A DNA stretch of 21,560 nt, taken from Sphaeroforma sirkka. Its lineage: Eukaryota > Opisthokonta > Ichthyosporea > Ichthyophonida. Both the position numbers and the translations under genes were made by a program. The stretch covers positions 80,001-101,560 of the forward strand of contig LUCW03000308.1 in assembly GCA_001586965.3 (NCBI GenBank), given 5' to 3'. The notes under the pieces are model-generated. The model did not search any database, was not told where the DNA came from, and saw nothing but the letters and a program-made list of their open reading frames with translations. Shown here one piece after another: positions 9,610 through 20,220 of the stretch; the first letter of the stretch is position 1, and each line of letters opens with the position of its first letter.

Positions 9610-10254
9610 CTTGAGGGTATGTATTGTACGTTTTAGGGTTTAACTGTGATAGTGTGTTTGTGATTTTCAGTATTGACGTATGCTTGTGGCGTTTCTCTGT
9701 GCCACTGATGTCTTTTATATTAATCGCGTGCAGTCGATAGTCCCTGACAGTGGTACGGGCTAGAAGAAGATGGTATCAGATTAACATGCTAAATATGCAT
9801 TATAGTGCACTCTAATGATTAAAAATAATATGCCGCTATAGTCTATGCCTCGCTCGATGGTGTGAGGCTGGCTGCTGGACTGCGAGTCAGACTCGGAACT
9901 TACAGTTTTTTTTTAATAAAAAATACCAGAGCACACAATGCGTTCTCAATATCAAATCTGATTGGTGGATTATCCAGGGGCCCACGCGTGACGCGTTCGG
10001 CGTAATCACTTTTAGTTTTTTAGTTTTTTGTGTCAAATATCATGTATGTGCAATTGTACACACTTGTATTTGTTGTGTTTGTATGTAGGTCGTTTGTTCT
10101 ACCCACTCTTGTGTATAGGAGCTGATAGCAGACATAGTACTGAGATAGATGTCACACTAAGTGTATAAAGCACTCGCATACAGAAATCTACAGCTATACC
10201 ACTGACAATTACAAATAGAAATACAAATACAAATAGAACGTAAGGTAGTATCAA
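9610..10254. promoter_or_regulatory. Divergent ADI1-GPN2 promoter region
   Basis: These 645 bases separate two head-to-head start codons and must hold both promoters. Near the middle are an inverted CCAAT box (ATTGG, 9961-9965) and two ACGCGT hexamers one base apart (9984-9989 and 9991-9996). ACGCGT is the MCB core bound by MBF/E2F-like factors in fungi. TATAAAG at 10164-10170 lies ~85 bases before the GPN2 ATG. Function is inferred from position and motif only. Confidence 0.5.
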
Positions 10255-10617
10255 ATGGCGTTTTCTCAGTTAGTGATCGGGCCACCAGGGTCCGGCAAGA
10301 CCACATACTGCCAAGGCATGCGCGACTTTTTGGTGTCTGCAGGGCGTACTTGTGTGATAGTAAACCTAGATCCCGCAAATGATAATATCCCATATGAGTG
10401 TGCGGTATCGATCCACGATTTGATTACATTGGAAGATGTTATGGATAACCTCGGGCTGGGTCCAAATGGAGGTAAGTGCATAGGTACCATAATTTCACAA
10501 ACGAACAGAAATGTGATATATGTATCGGTATATCACATCATGAATATGAGCATATTTGCATATTCATCTATATGGCCACACTACACCAATATATAACATC
10601 TCTTATAAGTACATCTA

Positions 10618-10662
<45 letters not shown>

Positions 10663-10686
10663 TAAGTATATTTATATTTTATATGT

Positions 10687-10761
<75 letters not shown>

Positions 10762-12744
10762 TATAATATATTATTATAATATACATATATATGTATATAT
10801 ATATATGTGTATATATATATTATTGTCATATAATACCTTAACATACATATGTACATACATACACAACGCATACATACACGTACGTACATGCACATGCACG
10901 TACGTACGTGCGTACACGGCGTGCATACACGTTGTGCGTAGTGCATGCGGCACGTACGTGTGTACGTACATGCGTAATAATATGCCACAATATATATAAT
11001 ATGTATATATAATAATAATGTTATATGCATATATACGCGTGTGTGCGTTAGCACATGCACGCACGCACTGCACGCAACACAACACACTACGTCATCATCA
11101 TCATCATCATCATAATATATATTACATTTATTGGTTATAATTGTTGTATATTCTTGATATATATGCATATTGTATATAATATGCATACGTACGTACACAC
11201 ACACGTCACACACATATCATCATCATCAAGCCATGTATAATAATATATACATATTATATTATAATAATATATATATAATAATGTTATAATAATATTACAC
11301 ATATATTATTATTTTATATACATAAGAAACGTTGAACTCATTTTCACGATTATGTATATATATGTGTTATTTCATTAATAATATTATTATAATAATAATA
11401 ATACATACATAATGTAATATGTTATACATATTATAATAGTATGTATGTTATACATGCATATACATATATGTGTAATCTTATTATATTATTATGCAATATG
11501 TGTATGTATGTATACATACATAATATGTGCAACATGCCATGTGCATTAATACAATACATAATGTATAATATTAATATAATATATTGTTAATATACATCCA
11601 TGCATATACATATATACATCCATTGTATTATAATATTATGTATGATATTATAATATTGTGCTATTATTATATAATATATTAATACCTGGCATATTGGTGT
11701 GTAATATATAATATCAGTACAATACATAATATATGTGGTAATAGTTAATACATATTATGTAATATCATTATTACATAATAATATATATATTAATATTACA
11801 TGTTATAATAACACGTTTTGCAATAATATCCATCCATGCAATAAATACAACATGCATGGCTACCATGTAATACAAACAATGTACATGCATGCAATTAATA
11901 ATGTGCATATCTGTATATGTAATACATATTATTATTATTATTAATAATACATGCCACACATTGCCATGTCATTATATACATAATAACATGGCCACACACA
12001 TAATATCATATGCAACAATGCATATGTAATGCATGTGTGCATATGTAACATACATGCCACATAACATTAATGTATTATTATGTGATATCATATGTAATTA
12101 CATATGTATGCATATTGTGTGCACATAATACATATGCCACACACATGTATACATTGTGTGTATATATGCACAATACATATATACATACAAATATATAATA
12201 TTAATGTAATACATACAATGTCAATAATACATGGCATATACTTGTATATATTATTATATAATATAATTATACATAAGCATACATGCATATTATTAATATT
12301 AATAAACATATAATATGTGGTATTATATTATATGTGCTAATATGTACAATATATAATAATGTATATAGCATAGCCACATAATATATATATTATAATATAT
12401 ATTATATATGTTATTATATTATTGCATTATAATATTATATATTATTATTGCCATATTAATAATATTTATAATAATATTATATATATATATATAATACATA
12501 ATAATAATATATATATGCATATGTTATATTATATATATATATATAATTATAGCCATGACACAAACATAAGTATAATGGTTAATATTATACATATATAATA
12601 TAATATATATATATTATATATATATATATATGGTTATATATATATATTTCATACATATATATTCTTATATAAATATATATATGTATATGCTCGTAATCAC
12701 ATGTATATATTCATGTAATGGATATATAGATGTATATACATACA

Positions 12745-12801
<57 letters not shown>

Positions 12802-14754
12802 TATGTTTGTCGTATTAATAGCACATACACACGAATATATATTTATGTATACATATGCCTGTGTTATTGTTTATGCTGTCACCTTGTTTTCAATTATATG
12901 TAAATGAAGATTTATTTGTAGGGCTGTTAGCTGTATTTTTGTTTATACATGGACATTATGTATTGGATCCTGTTTCATTACTCATCGCGAAACAATATTG
13001 AATAAATACGGTCAATTATCAGTTTGTTATACATATATGTGTGTACGATGTACCAGACAGTTGTCTCCTATCACATGTTAGAGAAGTGTGGGTTTCTTCG
13101 GACCAAGTTTTAGGTAGTTCGACGCAACCATCTTTATCACCCGTATACCTTAGATGTACCAGCTCTCCAGGTGCTTGGGCCATAGAGTATTGGAAAAGTC
13201 TGTAACTAATGAATAGCAGCCATCATTGTACTTTGAATATGGGGGTTTTTCCATGCCATCCGGGATAGTAGCATTCAGCTGTGGTTTGTTATTAAACACT
13301 CAATTAGTTTAAGTATTGTGCTAGCATTGTGTATGGTTTTAAATAGCAAATCGACGAATTGTACAATCCAGCTATTGAGAGTGTCGTATCGATGGGGGTG
13401 GGTACTGCTTCACTCGTCAGAGGCTGGTTTACATAATGGCCATGTTTCATATGTGTGTTATCATGCATATATACGTCTTGTAACTACTTGCGGCTTGTTT
13501 CAAATTGTGCTCTATACATGCGCCAGGTCTCGTGCACTGTATAGAATACTTGGATAAGAATCTGGATTGGCTGAAAGACGCGCTGAAACCGCACGAAGGT
13601 ATGTAAATCCCCGATTTGATTAACGTCTATAGGATTAAAAGTTATACTCTTCGATACATGTATATAGTATGGTCTGGTGATACTTGGGTAGTTGTAAAAA
13701 TGAGTGTTGGTTCTGTGGGGGTTGTCGTATGTTTGGCATTGATCACTAGGCTTCAGGCTTGCTGTAATGGTACTGTTGCCATGGCAACAGCCTGCATGCC
13801 CGTCTGCTGTGTGACTGCTCAATCGGGCATTCGGGTGGGGCTCGAGAAGGGGCATACACATGTGCTGGCTATACTATCAAAGTATTCGAGTGGATGTATT
13901 ACTAGACGTCGTGTGAATGTATTGCTGGACGTCCTCTGGCGCTCGGGCATACCTATTTATAGCTTGATCGGGACACCTTCGAAAGGATATAGTCTCGTTG
14001 CTTAGACCCGTGTGTGCTATTTAAATCTACGAGCCACTTGCTTTAAAGCAAAGAAGCAACCCACTCACGAATCAAATTACGCATAGAAGTTCTAAAATAT
14101 ACGGAGACCTCAATATCCCTGACAGTATCGAAGGGGGGAGTATCAGCATCGATCAGTGCAGAGCTTTAGTGTGTACTAACGTCGAGTACCTGAGCTTGAA
14201 AGTGACGCGTATATCCTACATGTAGATACTACAATCTTGCTTCTCTTGCCTTCTGCATAATCCCATCCCACATGCTATTGCAGCACTATCCACCTCGACC
14301 TCTAGTACCGAACTCTAGTACGGAATATAGTGTGATACCCAACACTGTCCTCACGCATTAGATCACATCACAAAACGTTCGGGGTCCGCTCACTACGTGC
14401 ATCATGCGGTTGCTTATTGGTGGATTTATTGGTAACATCCAGGATCATATATACTCTCTTGCGTCATGCGGCTATTTATTGATTCATTCACTAATACCAT
14501 TCAGGATCATATATACTCTTTGACTGCCCGGGCCAAGTGGAACTGTACACACACAACAACTCGATACACCGGATAGTGGACAAGCTGCAGACTTGGAATT
14601 ACAGGCTCGCCGCTGTCCACTTGGTTGACAGGTATATGCGGCCAGGCTGCAGTATAGTATCGTTTATGTACATTTCTACAGAGGGAGATGTCATGGCCTG
14701 TGATCCTGACAACCACTCTAAAACACTGAAAATACATATGTAAATGTATATACG

Positions 14755-14821
<67 letters not shown>

Positions 14822-16245
14822 CTAGCCCGGCCTATGCATTGATATATTACTTTTCCCACGTGACCCCACCCACAGCCACTACTGCACGGATCCCGGGAAG
14901 TTTGTGTCGGTGCTGATGACCTCCCTCTCCACAATGCTGCAGATAGCCCTGCCACACATCAACGTGCTGTCTAAAGTGGATCTGATAGAACGCTACGACA
15001 AGCTTGCTTTTAATATGGATTTCTACACGGACGTCTTAGATCTTAATCATCTGCTGCACACTTTCTCTGAGGATCCTTTCCTCCAACGGGTATGGACCTA
15101 CAGTTGTACTAGATGTATTGGCGTAGTGTGTGGGTGTGTGTATTGGTATGGGTGGATATAGGTGTGGGGCTCAAATTGTACCTGGGCCTTGCACAATTTC
15201 TCTGTGACTTTGTGTTCAGGTCTGATATACTAGTCCCATTTTTTGACCCGTCTCTATCAACAGACATACTTCACCATTGTGTACTCCATTAACTCTCGGC
15301 CGCACACACGTGTGCGATGATACTATCTGTATGTCTTATTGTGTCTCTGATGCGCACTGCATAGCCATTCCTCGAGTGGTTTTATCCGCAAACCGAAACA
15401 CCTTTGTTTCGGCTCCGCACATGGGCAGACTAGTTTTTTTTTACAACAGACCTCGTTGTCTCTACGCATTGAATTCGTTTTACTTTGTCAGCTATTGCAT
15501 TCTTCTCACGTTGTCGTACGCGCGTGGCATTTACAAATGTGTTGTCAACCGTCAATCAGGGTGCGTGCCAACCCACCCCCGCAATCACCTCCGACCGACG
15601 TGATGTAAGCCGCATGCCGTGCTCACACGAGTCACCGTAGGTACATACCACAACGAATTTTTCATCGATGCGTACTGGCACCTTTGTACATCCCCATTTG
15701 CACCTGTCTTCTATCTAAACCCCACCCCCCCCCCCCCCACCCCTTCACCCTCCTCCACAGTATAAGAAATTGAATTCAATATTATGTGAGCTGGTCGAGG
15801 ATTATGGTCTCGTCAACTTCTATCCGCTTAATGTTCAGGTATGTTCTGTCATGGGGATATGGTATAATTATTCTGGGTGTATTTCCCTGGTACTCCACAA
15901 TGCACTTACAAGCAGTGTCACCGATGTCCAGATGTTCCGGATGGAGGCCGAAGCCATAATTCAGCCGAACTAAGATATACTTGAGCACATAAACCAGTAT
16001 ATAATTGCTCACCTGCTTGTGATGTCATACTTCAACCATCACAGGATCAGGACAGTATGCTGGTACTAGCCAAAGCCATAGACAAAGCCAATGGGTATAT
16101 ATTCGGCGGACTTGATGGCATAGACTCAAACCCCTTTGAAATAACCCAAGCCGCGATACCTAACCAACTGGATGCATTAGATATGCGAGAGAGGTTTATA
16201 GACCGCTTCTATGAGCAACCGCCAGAGGATAGTGACTCGGAATAA
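10255..16245 (+). CDS. GPN2: GPN-loop GTPase 2, six exons, complete
   Basis: GPN-loop GTPases act in the cytoplasm in assembly and nuclear import of RNA polymerases, working as dimers; GPN2 is one of three eukaryotic paralogues. Exons are 10255-10471, 13527-13598, 14505-14631, 14876-15089, 15761-15838 and 16045-16245. All phases agree and give 302 aa (human 310). Motifs: P-loop GPPGSGKT at residues 9-16, NLDPAN near 37-42, the defining GPN at 69-71, G3 FDCPGQVE at 102-109, SHYCTDP at 139-145 and G4-like SKVD at 171-174. The C-terminus is acidic (EDSDSE). Donors are GTAAGT, GTATGT, GTATAT, GTATGG and GTATGT. Introns are 3055, 906, 244, 671 and 206 bp. Intron 1 is mostly low-complexity, intron 2 has an X-box and a duplicated 3' end, intron 3 a (TA)n run, intron 4 a C14 tract. 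The stop codon lies inside an AATAAA. Confidence 0.97.
10612..12805. repeat. ~2.2 kb low-complexity AT-rich tract in GPN2 intron 1
   Basis: The tract opens with (TA)n runs (10617-10754), passes through an alternating purine-pyrimidine ACGT/ATGC-rich part (~10840-11075) and a (TCA)n run (11092-11112). It continues as TAATAT/ATGCAT-rich sequence and ends in more (TA)n (12740-12800). No coding potential is visible. From 12806 to 13526 complexity returns to normal, and nothing but the exon 2 acceptor is recognisable there. Confidence 0.9.
13775..13788. promoter_or_regulatory. Perfect X-box palindrome GTTGCCATGGCAAC
   Basis: This 14-base perfect palindrome is the ideal symmetric RFX binding site. 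It lies in GPN2 intron 2, 187 bases after exon 2. It could be an intronic enhancer, a promoter for something unannotated, or chance. Binding is not shown by sequence. Confidence 0.5.
14402..14522. repeat. 62-bp tandem duplication of the GPN2 intron 2 acceptor
   Basis: TCATGCGG at 14402 and 14464 and the 17-base AGGATCATATATACTCT at 14441-14457 and 14503-14519 mark two copies 62 bp apart. The downstream copy supplies the real acceptor (AG 14503-14504) and the first coding bases of exon 3. The upstream copy offers an equivalent acceptor (14441-14442) whose use would shift the frame. Confidence 0.85.
14746..14819. repeat. (TA)n microsatellite in GPN2 intron 3
   Basis: An almost uninterrupted TA run broken by single G or C steps fills about a third of this 244-bp intron. 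It ends 56 bases before the exon 4 acceptor. Confidence 0.9.
15725..15738 (+). repeat. C14 homopolymer in a polypyrimidine tract
   Basis: Fourteen consecutive C residues sit in an unusually C-rich polypyrimidine tract just before the GPN2 exon 5 acceptor at 15760. Such runs are prone to length error in sequencing and to slippage in vivo. Confidence 0.85.
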
Positions 16246-16246
16246 A
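16241..16246 (+). terminator. AATAAA overlapping the GPN2 stop codon
   Basis: The TAA stop (16243-16245) is embedded in AATAAA. No other AATAAA is seen in the next ~200 bases, so this may be the working poly(A) signal, leaving a very short 3' UTR. It could also be coincidence. Confidence 0.45.
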
Positions 16247-16368
16247 CCAAAACTCCATATATATTGGGAAGCAGTAGCTTTGAGGTTGATTAAGGTGCCA
16301 CAAGTATACGTATTGCTTTTACAGTACATGACCGTCATCGTAGTATATCCCGTGCAAAATACCCTAAG

Positions 16369-16396
16369 CGGATAAGTTGGACCGGATAAGTTGGAC
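16369..16396. repeat. Tandem 14-mer (CGGATAAGTTGGAC)x2
   Basis: Two perfect adjacent copies are followed by a partial third (CGGACAAAAGG). They lie 124 bases past the GPN2 stop. Function unknown; an operator-like paired site or simple slippage are both possible. Confidence 0.8.
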
Positions 16397-17248
16397 CGGA
16401 CAAAAGGACCTTTAATTTGCTCTACCCATTTGGAATCCTCTTAGGGGTGCGAGAGAGTCGTTGTCCGCGAATGTGTTTGTGTGCCGCGGCCAAGAAGCCT
16501 AAGACAGTCATGTGGAAATCGACGTATATTCATTGTTTCATTTCGCATGTCTAAAGAGGTTTATTCCGGTTTCTCACACTCGAGACATTTTCCAAATATA
16601 GTCTCAAAATTGTTTGTAGGTGGAGTAGCTCACGCAGATCAATATAATGCCATAGACACGCGCAGCATATATACATGCAGCTCCTGTACGAATACATCAG
16701 TTTACACGCATCCAACGGTAGGTGACTGAAACATGCGGCAGATTGAATTCATCTGTCTTCCGAGTTCATCGCCACAGGGCGACTCCTTTGCTGCAGGGCG
16801 CGTGCTTGACGATCGGCTATGCCTAACTCTTCACCCACCACCACTATTTTAAATTTATTTGCTTGACCCACTCACTTTATTTCGATGCTGGAATTGAAAG
16901 AAATGACTGAACGTCACATCTGATACAATTTTATACAAACTCAATCCGAGAGGAAAAACAAAATAGCACGATTCCAAATTTCCAATAGTGATTTCTGGCG
17001 CAAATCACAATTTTATTTTGAAAAAATATTGAGAAGGTAAGCGATAAATATTGACGTCATGCGGAAATCACCAACTTTTGGTAATTTCGCAATTTGTTTG
17101 TCACAATTTTAATACGATACGTGATTCATTGGTGTAAAATATATGTATACGATATACTGATTGGACAAAAAAATCGTACAAAAAAAACTAAAAAGGGGTG
17201 CAATGTGCAAGAAAGAGACCTACCTGCCGACATTGTCGCGACCTCGAA

Positions 17249-17281
17249 TGTCGCGCCATGTCGACACAACATGGTGCGACA
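17249..17281. repeat. Hairpin: 13-bp inverted repeat, 7-base loop
   Basis: TGTCGCGCCATGT (17249-17261) pairs with ACATGGTGCGACA (17269-17281) with a single G-T mismatch. It lies in a cluster of TGTCG/CGACA words from 17228 to 17310. Confidence 0.75.
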
Positions 17282-17461
17282 AGACGGTCGCAACATGTCG
17301 ATTGTCGCCAAAGCCATAAACAAGTCGCGTCTTTATATTCTACCAGTGCACCTTTTTAAAAATACACGACGCGATGACTCACTAAAGTCTAGAGAAGTGA
17401 TTATAGGAAGCCTATTTATCTACAGGTGAACATTTTTTAGAAAAATGTTTATAAAACACGC

Positions 17462-17739
17462 CTGGAACGCCACGGTGACTGAAAGCATATACTTATATAG
17501 ATAAAATATTTGTTCATATTTGTATTCTGTCTCAAATGGGCAAAATAGCGTCACTGACTTTTTTATTGGCGACGGACAAAAAATAGGTGGTAATAATGTC
17601 GACACTGACTTTTTAAAAATATGGCTGGGGCGCCGTTGTAACTGAAAACGTATATTTAGGGGTAATTTAATTGTTCTTATTTGTACTGGATCTCAAATGG
17701 GCAAAAAAACATTTAGTAATAGCGTCACAGACATTTGTT
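17462..17739. repeat. ~161-bp diverged tandem repeat
   Basis: CTGGAACGCC...GACTGAAA at 17462 matches CTGGGGCGCC...AACTGAAA at 17624. CTCAAATGGGCAAAA at 17531 matches the same string at 17692. AGCGTCACTGAC recurs as AGCGTCACAGAC. Offsets of 161-162 bp show one old tandem duplication. Confidence 0.75.
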
Positions 17740-17811
17740 TTAAAAAAAAAAAGGTCTTGCGATCACTGTCTCCTGGCCAGGCACCCGACAACGACGACAC
17801 CCACCTGCCAG

Positions 17812-17827
17812 CATGTCGGCCGACATG
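17812..17827. repeat. Perfect 16-bp palindrome CATGTCGGCCGACATG
   Basis: The palindrome lies next to ACCTGCCAGCATGTCGG, which resembles ACCTGCCGACATTGTCG at 17222, so the two TGTCG-rich islands either side of the 161-bp repeat seem related. A further GGTAAA/TTTACC inverted pair follows at 17846-17868. Confidence 0.75.
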
Positions 17828-18066
17828 TCGTACTTCTCGTTTAGGTAAATGTCGATGTCGTTTACCACCCCAGTGTATCTCAAGTGTCAAACGCACCTGG
17901 CGAGTTTTTCACCACTGACTTTGAGTGAAGTGTGTACCATATTCACTCTATACGAATCAGACCTATGAAAGAACTTAGATGGGCTCTTCTGATCACATCA
18001 TAACCGTTATATCGTTCTAACAAGGAATAAATATGCGTTTAGGTTATACTTCTATCCCGTGCCCTG

Positions 18067-18336
18067 TGTCTGACGCATAAGTCGCCAGTTATCCACTTAT
18101 CCGTGCAACTTCGACCCCTGAGTTTGACGACTTCAAGACTGAAGCCCGTATTCTTCGTCACTCCGTTACTCTGATCTTCCGTCCGTATGTAGGTAATTTT
18201 ATTTATTAAAAATAAACGTTTATAGAGAACAACATTATTGTCCAAACGCTAAAACCCTTGGAGGCAAGGTAAAGCGTCAGACTTATTATTAGCCACAAGA
18301 GATGAAGCAAACCGCGTCAGACTTGTGCGTCAGACA
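18067..18336. repeat. 17-bp inverted repeat bounding 270 bp
   Basis: TGTCTGACGCATAAGTC (18067-18083) is the reverse complement of GACTTGTGCGTCAGACA (18320-18336) with one mismatch. The core GCGTCAGAC also occurs directly at 18274 and 18314. The pair could be ends of a small non-autonomous element, but no target duplication is evident. Confidence 0.5.
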
Positions 18337-18879
18337 TGTGAAGTGGTCGCAAGACTAACAGTCGGACGTTTAGTGGTCGCAGTAATATAGGGGATGACAC
18401 CAAAAAAGTTGGCTTTGGAAATGGGGGATTTTTATTTTTACCATAGAGGATTAGAGGTTGACCCAGAGGTACATGAAATATATACGTTCATTGGTCGTTA
18501 AGAGCTCAAAATTTTCGTTTCGACGAGTTAGCCACGCATTTTTATTCTCATCCTGATCGGCCCATTGGTTCAAAAGTTAAGGCTTATACTAGTTTCTACT
18601 TTCAAGTTTGTACCAGAACTGGGTGAAACTGGCCATACGTAGGCGTTCTGTAACTTGGGAGGATTATAGATATATCACATAAATATGTCGTAGCGGAAAT
18701 CGAAAATTTAGCAGAGACCAAAAATCCCAATTCCTGAAATTCAGAGGGCCATGCACGGTGCAACTCCTATCAAATATCCATTCTCCTATGGGCTATTCCA
18801 TAGCCTTCTATTTATGTATACGTATTATTTTTTAAAATAAAAACAAAAACATAGTGCTTGATAATGATAGGAAGAGGCT

Positions 18880-18907
18880 TATAAATAATAAATATTTATA
18901 TATAAAG
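18880..18907 (+). promoter_or_regulatory. TATA-like elements before the 18935 gene
   Basis: TATAAATA (18880-18887) and TATATAAAG (18899-18907) lie 48 and 28 bases before the ATG at 18935. Either could place transcription start just upstream of the ORF. The surroundings are AT-rich, so chance is possible. Confidence 0.35.
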
Positions 18908-18934
18908 TAGCTGAATTTTGATCATTTCAAATCT

Positions 18935-20220
18935 ATGATGATGGCCCACGCTGACGCAGTAAATAACGTTTCAGTGTTTGATTTAAGCCAGATGCAGAAT
19001 GTACTTTTACAACATGCGACCCAAATTGCCGAATTTTTGATTCTCTCTACGCATGTGGAGGTTAATGATGACAAAACATTTTCCCCTCTGATGAGACCGA
19101 TCCCAGACTATGTCTGGGTGGCTGCTGTACGAACAATCGAAATAAGCACGCTTATTCGGAGAAATCCAAGATATTCATGGGCATGCCATACTCACAGCGT
19201 ATCAGAAACCACAATCAAGTGTAGTCCAGAACCGTATCCTAGATCGCCTGAATTGATCACCTCATATCCAGACAGCCATCACAACAGTGATAATCAAGAC
19301 AAGGAAATACTGCACAGAGACATTTCATTCGGAACCCCAAGCCAACATAGCAGTGAGGAAGATTCTTATTACTCGCCAATATTCAAAATGAGTTTAGATA
19401 TGATTATGTTCGAAACTACAAACGAAATTTTCGGTATGTTTACCGCTATAATGCTGAAGACAGACTCTGCGGAAATAATACACCCAGATACAACGAACAA
19501 TTATCAGAGAGTAAAGAGGAACTTGAGTGAAAGAGTAGACACCGCCACACTCCTTCCCGATATTGTCCTCGACACAGAGCTGCACAACTACTCACTTCCG
19601 ACCAGTGGTCGCCATTCACCTGTTGTACACTCAGACAAAAAGGCCAAAATGAACAACAAACAAAGGAACGATGTAAAATCATTCATACTACCGAGCAGTC
19701 GTCCTGAACAGACCGCTGCCTGGAAGATTGTCAATAAAGCACGTGGTACTATGCAAAAGCTCAAGAAAGCTGGCATCGATACAAATGAAAAGTGGCAGAA
19801 GCGACTGAGGCTCTATAGAAGAGTCCGAGGCCTGGGTAGTGGTACGTTGAGAGTTTAATAATATAGTTTTCTACGGGGGTAACCCCAAAAGTCTTTCAAC
19901 AAACACCCTTGACTGACTATCTTATACCCCCTATGACTGTTCATATTAATATACCCAGAACTATCTCAATCATACTCCAGTGTACACTAGTAAATTATTT
20001 TCTAGCTGGGATAGTAAATGTGGTGCCGAAAGTCTGCCTTGAAACAGTGAGGGAGATCATACTGAGCTTGAAGCTTGGCACAAAACAGTCCCACTCCGAC
20101 TACATTCGTGGCCTTGCAACTATATTGTACTTCAAATTTTGTAACAGTAAACTACCATTCACCCTGGACAAGTGGCGCGGTAAGGTGAGAAGTGTTTATG
20201 AGAATATGAGAACACTGTAA
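18935..20220 (+). CDS. Unrecognised gene: 307-aa ORF or spliced 373-aa protein
   Basis: ATGATGATG at 18935 opens a 307-codon frame ending at TAA 19856-19858, the longest intact ORF in the window. A splice reading is possible: donor GTACGT after 19841, acceptor TTTTCTAG at 20005, same phase, joining exon 20006-20220 and giving 373 aa with a 164-bp intron. The second exon then supplies a helical C-terminus (ETVREIILSLKLGTKQS, FTLDKWRGKVRSVYENM). The protein has an N-terminal helical part, a Ser/Pro/acidic middle (residues ~97-150, with SPEPYPRSPE and SSEEDS, likely disordered and phosphorylatable) and a basic C-terminal part (KKAKMNNKQR; WQKRLRLYRRVRG) that could bind nucleic acid. No signal peptide or membrane segment. 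I do not recognise a family; a lineage-specific gene or an element-derived ORF are both possible. Confidence 0.6.

Larger units (their letters stand above)
16246..18934. other. 2.7 kb intergenic region, repeats but no supported gene
   Basis: No gene is recognised. It holds a 14-bp tandem duplication, TGTCG-rich palindromes, a ~161-bp tandem repeat and a 17-bp inverted repeat, listed separately. The open frames present (for example 16481-16729 and 17094-17429) begin at non-ATG codons, overlap repeats and match nothing I know. Positions 18400-18870 show neither repeats nor exons that I can identify. It may contain decayed mobile elements. Confidence 0.5.

Noticed and set aside
10476..11240. Several 60-150 codon ORFs
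   Set aside because: They lie in the low-complexity part of GPN2 intron 1; their Tyr/Ile/Cys/His composition reflects TA and ACGT repeats.
13484..14005. ORFs of 125 and 129 codons on opposite strands in GPN2 intron 2
   Set aside because: The + frame has no ATG near its start, neither resembles a known family, and the - frame overlaps the real exon 2 in antisense.
15277..15603. 108-codon ORF in GPN2 intron 4
   Set aside because: It is flanked by correctly phased GPN2 exons, has no ATG-based support beyond chance and no recognisable motif.
16481..16729. 82-codon ORF after GPN2
   Set aside because: It starts at GTG, has no homology I can see, and possible splice sites inside it do not give a consistent exon.
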